Below, in pieces: positions 22,701 to 34,700 of a stretch of 64,000 nt of DNA. This DNA comes from Megalobrama amblycephala (taxonomy: Eukaryota > Chordata > Actinopteri > Cypriniformes > Xenocyprididae), in contig NC_063049.1 of the NCBI RefSeq assembly GCF_018812025.1, forward strand, positions 33,187,447 to 33,251,446, written 5' to 3'. The notes beneath the pieces are model-generated. The model worked only from the letters and a program-made list of their open reading frames with translations. It had not been told where the DNA came from and searched no databases. Every line of letters starts with the position of its first letter. The stretch's first letter is position 1. The position numbers and the translations under genes are program-made.

Positions 22701-25700
22701 AGTTAGGAGGTCAAAAGCTGTAGAAGCTCATAATTCATGTACAGTAAGATCTGAAGAGAAGCCAGTCAGTTGAGTTAGTGGCAAAACCTTTTACAGTGTT
22801 TGAGTATTGTTGTCTTTTACTGCATATGATAATTCAGTCTCAGAAAGTAGAACTGAAATGACATTCATTACAAAATGATTAGTTAAAACATTTCAAATAC
22901 ACCTGCAGAATATTTTTTCTAGTCATGTATTTCGCCATCTTGTCTCGTCTCGTGAACTCAATCTCGAGTCTCGTCTCGTCTCGTGAGATACTGGTCTCGT
23001 CACACCCCTAGTGTCACATGATCTGTCATTCTAATATGCTGATTTAGCGCTCAAGAAATATTTCTTATCAGTGTTGAAAAAAAGTTGTGCTGCTGAATAT
23101 ATTTGTGGAAGGTTTCTTTACTGTCACTTTTTATCAATTTAATGCATTCTTGTTTAATAAAAATATTCATTTCTTTAAAAAAAAAAACTTTCTGACCCCA
23201 AACTTTTGAACGGTAGAGTACATTACCGCTTGTGAGATTTATGACGTATTTATTTCAGGAATCAGTGAAGGAGAATTCAGAACAATACCTCTTCATGTAT
23301 TTGATGACAAGGTCGAGTTTCTCCAGGTCTTTATCATCCACGAGTTCTGTGCAGTACTTCACCACCTCTAGAATGTCCTCTTCCATTGGTTCTGTGAAGA
23401 CGCAGCACCACACAATTAAACCAGTGCACAGTGCAAATATATACTAGCATTTAAAAAAGTTTTGCTGTTCTGCCATACCCGAGATGGTAGTGACCCATTC
23501 ACGAAGCAGAGTTCTGATGTCACTGAATTCATAAGCTCCAGCTAGGGTCGGGACTGGGCGGAGATTTAATTTGGATAAGGTCTTTGGGACATCTGTGCTC
23601 GGAGAGGACGGGCACTGTACATTTTCAGTCTACAAATGAAAAATATCTCAGATAAATCCTTTCTAGAATTGCCAAAACTTGAACAGACACATTTAATATC
23701 AAGTGGCTGAAGCATCAATAAACCACAGTATATAAAAAATATATATATATTATAGATAAAAAGAAGAATATTGTAACTGGATTACAGGCTTACTTTGAGG
23801 CCTTGTTGTTTGAGTGGCAGAGGAAGAATTTTGGAGGGGCTGGATTTGGCAGGGCTGTTTCCAGGAAATAGTTTTTTTAGTGGACTTGGACCCTTTTTGG
23901 CAGGACTAGCATTTCTCTTTTTGTATCGGCGCTTTAATTTCCCCACTGCAGGCTGCTTTAGTTGAGGAAATGTGTTTTTTTGTTCCACTACAGAAACGGG
24001 AGAGAAAGATTAGAGACACTGTATGGTGTGGTAGCGGTTGATTACTCCATTCTAGGGGAGACACGCATATTAAAAATATAATAAGCTGATAATTATTGTC
24101 ATGTTATGTTATAGCCAATTATATTGGCAAATATTATGCAGCTATACTACACTGTTAATTATAGCACACTAGAACTAAATTTAAGCATCACAATCTAATG
24201 TAAAGTATAAAAGATGAAATCTTATAGAAAAGAGTTAGAATAAGTGCTCATAATTAGGGCTGTAACGATATGCGATATGAAACCAAAATCGCGATACGCA
24301 GGTCCACGAACCTGTATCGCGATGTGAGAAGGCAGAATCGCGACACACCCCTTCCAACTCCCAGAGTTATCCTTCCTGTCCAGATCCAATGCTACCACAT
24401 TTTTAAATTACTATAAGTATTAGGGGTGTAACGATTTATCGTAGATGGTGTGTCTCAATCAGCTCTCTAGTTCAGTAAGTGTTTCGGGCACACATTGAAT
24501 CTTGCAAGCAGGTTTAAACGTTTCTCATGTCAGTCTCTTGCATGGTCGCGTGAGAAAAGTCGTGGCTTTCTTTCACCGCAGTGCACAGCACCAGCTGTGC
24601 TCACAGAAAAGCAAAAGACGCTTGCGATGCTTTGCTTTAAGAAGTTCTGTGGGGCCGTTCACATATTGCGTCTTTTCCGCGTGCAAGTCAGTTATTATTT
24701 TCAAATGTAGCCGCGCGGCAGGCGCGCTCATAATGGGATCAACGCGGTCGCGACGCGCATGCAATTCTCAACTTCTCAGAATGCCGCAAGCGCACCGCAG
24801 GTCGTGTGACAAGAATCAGCCGATCAGCTATGGCCTTTCCGTAACAAAACATCAAAAGCTCAGCCGAACAGCTGATCATAGCTGTACATGGTGGTTTTTA
24901 TATCTTATCTCCATCAATATATCTCGTAGTAAAACGAATGCAAGGGCTAGAAATCATTTATCCTTTGCAGAAACATCCTGATCCTCTTGGAGAGCTCAGT
25001 TCATGGTTGCATAGCAACGCGCCTTCCACGCGTTTTTAGACGCAATATGTGAACGGCCCCTATTCATAATTCTTGTTAAATTTAACATTTTTTTTCAGTG
25101 ACAGACAGCTTTATTCAACTGTTAATTTGAATACAGAAGGTTTTTATTAAAATTTTATATTTATTTATTTTATTGAAATGTGATCTTGTATGTACAACAA
25201 GGAAAATTATTGAAATTTGTTCATGTTTTTTTAATAAATCTTGTTTGAATTTCAGTTTCATTTTGTTCAAAATATCGTGATACGTATCGTATCGTGAACT
25301 CCGTATCGAGATACGTATCGTATCGTGACCTGAGCGTATCGTTACACCCCTACTCATAATAATCGAGAAATTACATCTGAGATGTTGTTTAGATTGTTGC
25401 GCATTCCAGTTTTATTTTTACTCACCAGTGGTGCCTTGAGCTTGAGCGTTCGCCTTGTTTCTATAAGCAGAGCACAGCTCTTCCTGAAGCTCTCTGGGAA
25501 GTGCTGCAAACACATCTGGGTCAACCTGTAAAAAGTTCAGTTTTAGGATCTCTGAAATACTATTTTCTGATAGTCAATGTAACACCATTTCACCAACTTT
25601 CCCTCTTGTAGTTGGCATGTTAACAGCATGTACCTGGGAGAAGTCAGGGAGCTCTAGTATAATGCCCGTTGTGCATGGTTGACCTGGCTGGTCTGGGAGC

Positions 25701-28700
25701 TGCAGTACAAGCGTGCCAAACGATGGGGCTGGAGGTGAAGAGGAGGTTCGAGGTGGGCTTGGGAGATGATATGAGGTGCTTGGCTGCTCCTCTCTGTGTC
25801 TCCAGGACTGCTCCACCTGTTTCCTTATGTCTACAGGTAAAGCTTCTAAAACAGACAGGTCCACCTGAAATGAGAGGGGGAAACTGGGGCTTACATTTCA
25901 AAAAGTCACCATTCAAGAGTTTGGGTTCAGGAAGAATTTTTTCTTTTTTTTAAGGCTGCATTTATTTCAGTATTTTTACAATTTAAAATAGCCGTTTTCT
26001 TTTGTAATGTATTTTAATGTATTAATAAGTATTAATAAATGTAATTTATTGATGGAAAAGCTGTTTTTCAGTATCATTAATATTTGATGTCTTCAGTGTC
26101 ACATAATCCTTCAGAAATCATTCTAATATGCTGATTTGCTGCTCAAGAAACATTTATTATTGTCATCAACATCGAAGAAGTTGTGCTGCTTAATATTTTT
26201 GTGGAAACCGTGATACATTTTCATGATTCTCTGATGAACAGAAAGTTAAAAGAACAGCATTCATTTCAAATAGAAATGTTCTGAAACATTATAAATATCT
26301 TTATGGTCACTTTTGATCAATTTGATGCACCTTTGAATAAAAACATTAATTTCTTTTAAAAATGACAGTCTGTATAAGGCTAAATATATATTAAATTAAT
26401 CTATAAAGAAGTTTGACTTCATCCTTATCTTTTATAAAATGACAGAAGAGATTTGTTAATATTCGGACCTACAGGAAATTTGTGTGTTAATCACAGTTTT
26501 ATCTTGAAATAAAACAAAGATACAGAGGGGCATTCAAAGATCTAACCTGAGAGGGAGATGGCACCTCAATGCTGATATTTAGGGATGCCCTAACATGGTT
26601 GGGGGTGCGTGGATGGTGAAAATCTCCTTTACTCGTTCCAGGCATTGGATCTGAGATGGTGGAGGGTGGTGATGATGGTGGAGTAACTCTCTCCTGATTG
26701 GAGGAGAAAGCTCTGGATGAGGAAGGACTGGTTAAACCATCTAAAATACAAGCAACAAGGAATGTTTGTTAAGAGTCAGACACCAACATAAATCCTATAC
26801 ATCATATCCTAAAGCAGCGATTTTTAAATCCTGCCCTGGAGGGCCACTTTCCTGCAGAGTTTAGCTCAAAACCCAATCAAACACACCTGAGTGATTAAAA
26901 CAAGATACAGCTACAGTTAGGTTTGATCAGGGTTAAATCTTAACTTTGCAGGACAGTGGCTGGATTTGAAGAACCCTGTTCTAATCACACTGATCTGACC
27001 TTGTGCAAGAGGGTCTTTCCTGGGGCTGTGTGCAGGCTGTTTGGCCAGCAACAGGTCTTTGATCGAGCGACCACAAGAGGGCCCTTGTCCTGATGGGTCT
27101 GCATGTGGTCCCTCCAACTGCTGCACCTGCAGTCCCACTCCCCTCATGTCCTTCACATGCAACTTCATGCCACGGAATAGCTTAATGGCCTCTGCTGCAA
27201 TCAGCTGTCCATCGTCTGTGGGCTGAGCTAGTAAAACAGACCTGCAATGTGACAGTAATGAAAAACTCTGAAATATATATATATATATATATATCTCAAA
27301 ACAGAGTTCAGTTATCAGTCAATATTAGAGTTTTCTCAAATTAATTAAATCAGTATCAATTGATATTGGATATTTAATAGTGCATTCTAATCTCCCCTAT
27401 TTTTACATTTAAATGACCTTTTCCATCTTCTAACATTCATTGAAAAAAACACTAATAATTTAATAATTATTTTCTTAAGCAAAAGATAAAATATTGTGAA
27501 CAAATTTATACTTTACATAAACATTGTTGGAAACATTCGGAATAATGCAAGTACACAAATCAATGAAATATATAATTGTTCTAGTATTTTTGGATATTTT
27601 CATCCAAAAAATCTTACATATTGTGCCTTTAAACCCACCCCTTTCTTATAATCAACTGCAAGTTCGCATTCAGACCCACCTCTATCCAATCAACAACCGA
27701 TGAGTTAAACCAAATACCTGCCCTACAATTTTTTTTTTTTTTTTTTAACTTTTTTTTTCATGTCACTAAAGTGTATGTCACAATACAGAAGAACAGATTT
27801 GTTGCTGTTTCACGACAACTTTAAATGTCAGAGTATCTCTCTTCTATTTGAGAAAACTAGAAGTGGCAAATTTATCCTGGTGCAAGTCACCTGGCAAAGT
27901 TGTCACATATCCCATGACCACCATATTTGGCTGGCTCTATCGGAGCCCCTGCTTTCCGCATCATGACTTTCAGCGTAATCCGGCGACCTCTAAGCCCCGC
28001 CCCCTCCAACCTCTTCTGCACCTCCATAGATAGGTTAGTGAGGAAAGTCTCCGCCTCTTCAACCTAGCAGAACATTAGAGGTGATGGGAAACTAATGAGG
28101 TAGGTCAACAGATTGAGGACAATGGCAGGTTAAGGACGATACGCAATGATTGTTGTAACTTGTATACTTCAAAACCTGTGTGAACCGAATGTTGTAGTTC
28201 ATCTCTGCAGACACAGACTTTCTCTCCTTCTCGCTGCGAACAGGCCTGTCATCCAGTCCCCTGCAAAAACGAAAGAGCGTCTGTCCCGTCCGTGGCCCAA
28301 ACTCCCTTTGCAGTCGAGACATGGACAACTGCTGGAGGTCACCGCAGCTACTCACTCCCAAGGAGGTCAGCTTGGAGCCCATCGAGCGACCCACACCTGC
28401 ACACAAGCACACAGAAGCACAGGTCCACATGCACACAAACACAGAAATAAATTCTACTGTAAAACACTGTATTCAGATTTAAATACAATGACATTCAAAA
28501 GTTTGGGAATCCAGAAGAAAATGTATCACAGTTTCAAGCAGCACAACTGTTTTCAATACTGAGGATTGTGATCATGATGAAGGATCATGTGACACTGAAG
28601 ACTAATAATGATGCTGAAAATTCAGCTTTGCCATCACAGGAATAAATTACATTTTAAAATTAAATAAAAAAAGAGTTATTTCAAATTTTAATATTTTTTC

Positions 28701-31700
28701 TTAATATTACAATATTTTTTAATCAATTAAATGCAGCCTTGGTGAGCATAAAAGACTTCTTTCAAAAACATTAAAATATTTTACAAATTTTTTACGACCC
28801 TCTTTCAGACCCTTGCTCTGTTCTCACCAGGCAAACTGGAGACAGGTTGATCCCTAATAAAATCATCTACTTCCTCTGACCGGAGGAAGTACTGTCCATT
28901 TGGTTTGGCCTTACGGGTCGCCATCCGAGCAAGAAGGATGTTGGAACCTGATGACAAGTATAACGGAAGTTACAAAAGGTTTCAGAGATAAAACTGCACC
29001 AGCAACTGCAATACAATATAAGGCATTGTCATTAAACTTATTAAAGGGATAGTTCACCTAAAAATTAAAATTCTGTCATCATTTACTGACCCTCATGTTG
29101 TTCCAAACCTGTATTACTTCTGTGGAAGGTGAACTTTAATGAATATCCTGGACACTCTTTTCAGTATGAAGCAAGTAAGTGAGGATGGGAGCTTTCAAGC
29201 TACAAAAAAAAATGTCTTAAGATTACTAAAAAAAAAAAACATAATGCTATTGTATGGCTTTAGAAGACATGTGGAATATAGCTCATGAGTTTTATGATAC
29301 TTTTACATCAAATTTCCCATTCATTGTAACAGCATGGAAAAAGAGCAACCAGCACATTCTTCAAAATTTCTCCTTTTGTGCTCCACGGAAGAAAGAAAGT
29401 CATATAGGTTTGGAACAACATAAGGGTGAGTAAATAATAGCAGAATTTTCATTTTTTTCCATTCATAAAGTCTCTTACCCATTCCAACTGAGGCAGAGCA
29501 ACCAGTCTTCTCCTTTATATCTTCACGGATGGATCGTGCCAGATCATCAGGAGTAACTCCCAGCTCAACCAGAAGAGCTGTGGCGTCCAGCAGGGCCTCG
29601 TCACAACTTAGTGCCTCAATGTTATGAGTGTAACTATAAAACAAGCAATCGTAAAGCAAGAGAATTGTTGCTTTCATCCGTTGGCCTTAGGAATAACATA
29701 GCAATCCAAAGAAAGTTTTAACAAACATTATATCAGTTACCTGGCCAGGGTCTCATACATAGTCAGAGCCACCTCTTTATACGCCTGGAAGTCATACGGG
29801 ACAGACTGCAGATCAGGGCAGAGCTGCTTAGCCCGACCAAAGAACATGCCGTTTCGCACGCCAGCCTGCCTGTAAGAGAGGAAAACATCAAAGTAACAGG
29901 TACTGCTAAAGGTCATACTGTATTATGAGGTTGGCACAAGTTTTGTGGCTTTTATCCCAAGTCTATTCGCTTCGAAGCCATCTATATCAGTGGTTCTCAA
30001 CCAGCGGGCCTCAAGATGATTTAAATGATAAATTTATCCCTAAACTATGTGCCAATTTACTCCTAAGTTTTCAAAATGGATAGCAGATATACACATTTAA
30101 AAAAATTAAAACCTTTTTTTTTGTTTCAGGAAAATGGACCAAAATTATTGAGGACTCGTGTTGCAAAAGAAAGTATCATGGCAGGTTTATAATGAATACC
30201 TGGCCTCGTAACTGCAAGAGGCAATCTCGGCCATAGAGAGGGCGGCCAGGTCCAGATCCACTCCATTACTGGGACCTTCATCAAACTGTGGAGATGGGGT
30301 CATCTCAAGATCATCATCTGTCTTCTCTAAAGCAGAAAGAACAATGGTCACCTAAATGCAAACTTCAAAAAAAAAAAAATCTACAATAAACTTATTCTGA
30401 TTTCAAACTAAATTTAACCAGCATCTTTCTTCTAAAAGCTGGGTTTACCTTTTCTGTACTGTTTCTGTTTCCTCTGGTAGTATTGAAACTCAAGCTGAGG
30501 ATTTGCACCAGGTCGCTGTGGAACGCGGCCTGGACCACGGTTACTTGTCACCGCAACCGGTTTCCCTGGAGTACAGATTGACAATTAGAAAAGCTCAGTT
30601 TATCAGGTGCTATCAAAGTCAACTAGCTTCAATAAGAAACTCGAGCACTTCCCTCTAACTAACTGAAACATACCTATGAGATCTGGTCGGTGTCTGATCC
30701 CAACGGATACAAAGAAGCAGTCCATATCCACATGAAGAATACAGGACTGACGCACCTGAGGAGCAGCCATTAAGGAACCTGGGCCAAGGAGAAATACAGA
30801 AACTTTTTTTTTTTTTTTTTTGTAAAAAATCTGCATTACAAAGACACATGCTCAACAACATAAAAAATACACAAACCACAAAAGACAAGTTACCTGAACT
30901 GCAGTTAGCTTTGATCTTCTTTAGTTTCTCTTTTCCAGAGAAAACAGCCCCTCCTGCTGCTCGCCGCCTGCTCTGCAGGGCGTTCACATACTCAGAGAAC
31001 TCATTCCGCCACGTAGAAATATGATGCAGCCTTGAGTGTGAAAAGAACTCGGATATTATTCCAGCATCTGCTCCCTGCGCAGTTGAACTTCCTGGCTGGT
31101 TACTAGAGTTTGCAAGGATGGAGGAGTTAGGGGTCACGTGATAACTCCCATTTAGTCGAACTCTTGAAGTTCCTGGATTAGATGTTGGTTCTGGATGGAG
31201 GTCCTTTTGCATATTGTGAGGATCAGGCTTCTTTGCAGGGCTGGCTGTGGATATTAAGGATGACTGATGGGAATTTGCTTTTGATCCAGCAGAAGAGCAG
31301 CTGGGCTCCTCCCTGTCCCTGCATCCAGCCTGTGGGAGGTGGGACTGATGGGACCCTGTATCAACAACATGAGGGCGATGTTCTGCAAAAGAAACTGAGT
31401 CCTGAGGCTTTAAGGCACCATTCACAGGGTGTACATAGCCATTAGTTAACAAAGTGTCTTGTGAGCCTCTTGGCAAAAGGGCACAGGCGTTGACATCATC
31501 ATCTCCATCATGAATCCCATTAACTCTAGGCCTCTCAACATCCTCCTCAGAGATGATGCTATATGAACCATTTCTGCCAGACAAAAGGAGAGAGGACAAG
31601 AGAATAATTGTTAAATATTAAATAATTAACCAAATGCGTTTCTTTTTATGAGGGGTGTAAAACATTGCCCATGACAACAAATGGCTGAAATTAAAATTCT

Positions 31701-34700
31701 ATACTATACTATTTTGTAAAAAACAAAACAAAAACAACAACAAAAAAACACTAAAATATATAAAAGCAATTGTTTTAAAGGGTTAGTTAGTGAAGTGAAT
31801 TTAGGGTTCAAAACATTAACATAATGTACAGTGTGAAAACCTGAAACTCATTTTTTAGATTACCTAAAGATTACATTTAAAGGTTCTCTAAGTGATCCTG
31901 GGCGGAGTAACTTCCTGTTGACGTTCGAAGTGTTGTCAAAAAAAACAGAGGCTAGCTAGACCCTCCCTCCTCCTCCTCCTCCCCCTCCCCTCCGTGCTTC
32001 CTGAAACAGTCATGAACGAGCATTTAAAATCATTCTTGTCGGTTATTGGCTGGAGCATGTTTATTATGTTTCGTGGTCCAGGCTGCACCAGTTTGTTTTT
32101 TATTGCCGTTTTCGGAGCTTGTGGTGACTACAGAGACCGCGTTTTTTTACAGTGTGTTCAGGGGACAGGCAGCTAGCGGATAGTGAGGAGATGTTTGCTG
32201 TATGTGACAAAAAATGTTTTGGCCTAAAAACGCGTGACATCACTTAGAGCACCTTTAACATTGTTATTACATTTCAGTATTTATACACCTCAAGACTTTA
32301 AATGAGTGTTACATGACAAAGGTAAATGTATATATTAGGTGAATAAAGATATGAAATTTAATATCCAATATCCAAACACTAACAATATGAATGATTGTGT
32401 TGCAGGTCCCACTATATATTAAGTGGCCTGAACTACTATGTACTTACATTTAAATACAAACATGTTTTTACATTGTACTTTTATTTTAAAAACACCTGCA
32501 TGTTATTACATCTGTAATTAATTTCTGTAATTATTTTTATAATTACAATGTTAACCCATCCCTTACACCTTACCCCTACCCTTAAACCTACCCATACCAC
32601 CAAAGCTTTCCCTAACCTTACCCGTATCCCACCTCAACAGCAGCAAAAGTGTTTTGCAATTCAATATGAACCCAATAAGTACATTGTACTTCTTTTTTGA
32701 TGTAAGTACATAGTAGTTAATGCCACTTAATATAAAGTGGGACCGTGTTGCATACTATATCTTGGATCTTAAAGCAACAGAATCTTTTTTTCTTTTAACT
32801 AAGTGCAGCATTTGACATGTGTCAGGGCATCCTTGGGATAAAGCATACTCACAGTCTGACGTCCAACTGGTGATTGGTTCGATCAGTGAAGTTAGCCGTG
32901 TGGTTAGCTTGAGTGGATTTGAGAACTTCTTTAGAGAGGGTTTGAGTGTGACTGGGCTTGATACTGTCTGACTGGGGGTGGCTTTGACTGGGTTTGGGTG
33001 GTCCATGGCTGAATAACGAATCCTGCCCTCCTTGTGCACAAACACCAGCAAAGCTCAAGCATTTCTGCTTGGTATAGAGCTGATACTGAATGTATGAAAG
33101 CTGGCGGCCTGCCTTTATACTGCACGAAACACAAAAATATTAGTATTTGTATAATATTGTGTTTCTATATCTTGCAAAATGCAAAAAAAAAAAGTAACAC
33201 CTGTCTGTGATCCACTCTGGTCGCACTACTTTCTCTCCTCTCAGCGCTTGTATTTTGTTGTTGGGCAGGTTGGTGGCAATGATATGTGTGGTTTTGGAGC
33301 GAGTATAATAGAGATGGAACTGCCCACCATGCAGCATCATCAGCCTGCGCAGCTCATCCGCACTGGGAACTGCACATGAAAAAAAAACACAATACAAGAC
33401 TCTCAAAACGCCAAAGCAGAGCCTGACATGTTCAGCTATGGTGCTCAATTGGGAAACACAGGTTTGAGTCTAGCCTGCAACGTTTCCCAGAAACCATTCC
33501 ACTTTATCTTCCCAAATAATTTAGCATATTCTTATATATAAAAATAAAAATCAAATAAAATCAAATCACCTTTATTTATATAGTGCTTTATACCAGTTTT
33601 TCTCAACTGGTTGGTTGCGGAGTGTATATATTATATATATATATATATATAATTTTTCTTTTTCTTAATAACCATGGGAAAATGTGGGTCCCATAGCCAA
33701 ACCAGTTGAGAACCACTGCTTTATAAATACAGATTGTTTCAGAGCAGATTTAGGTGATAAACAGGAAAATAATGATGCAAATTGAATTCAATTCTGCTGT
33801 AAAGCAGCTCTAAATAAATGGAGAGTGTAAATAAAATACTGTTATTAATTATTAGTATACTATAATTAATAATAAGTATTTAATAAAAAAAAAAAATAAT
33901 AAAATTAAAAGAAATAGCAATAATAAAAAAGTTTGTTTACATTTTGACATTTGTTATCACAGCACTTGTAGAAGAAGTCTGACCTGTATATCCATTGACG
34001 TAGATGGCCACACCGCTGAAGATACAGGAGGATGTTCCATCTTTCTGCTTCTCTCTCGGGGCATCCTTCTGAAACTGCTCCTCAAGCTTAGAGATTTTTG
34101 CAGCCATGTAACCGCCCTGATAAGAATTCAACAAAACACAACTGTAATCTTAATTTGATTTAAAAAAAAAAACAAACAAACAAAAAAAAAACCATTTACA
34201 AGATCAAGTAATAAGGCAAACAGAGAGCACTCACTGACCACACACATTTAAACAGTAAAAAAACATTCTAACCCCTGGAAAAATGAACATACTGCAATAT
34301 AGACACACACACAAAGAAAAACGTGCAGCGTCTGGCTGACAAGCGTTTGATTACGCCTCAGACATTCAATGAGACTGGAGGTGCAAGTCTGCCCTGCTGG
34401 CACGGCGACTCTCTGTCTCCATGGCAACGGATGGAACGCTGGGATTCAGGAGTTGAGCCTGAACCAATAAACAGACTCACACACACACAAAAATACTCCA
34501 CAATACTCACTCGCTCCACCTGCACTGACAGGAAATTCCCCTGTACCTAATTAATACAACCTGAAATATGAAAACACGCAAGGCATGAAGGCAACGACTG
34601 TTCTGTGTTTAATTAAACTTAAAAATCCAGCAAGAACATAATTGTCATACTGTACATGCACTGGTAAGATTCACTTTCACAAGCAAACATGAGAACCCGG

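Larger units (their letters stand above)
19871..23224. mobile_element. Old 'GTTCAAAAGTTTGGGGTCAG' repeat opened by three later insertions
   Basis: The left end TACACTACTGTTCAAAAG (19871) and right end CCCCAAACTTTTGAACGGTA (about 23198-23217) belong to one host repeat. Its middle pieces, GGCTGCATTTATT near 20648, AAAAATACAGTAAAAACAGC near 21812 and the GTGTCACATGATC block at 23011, continue one another across the inserts. It lies wholly in the last rev1 intron. Confidence 0.8.
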
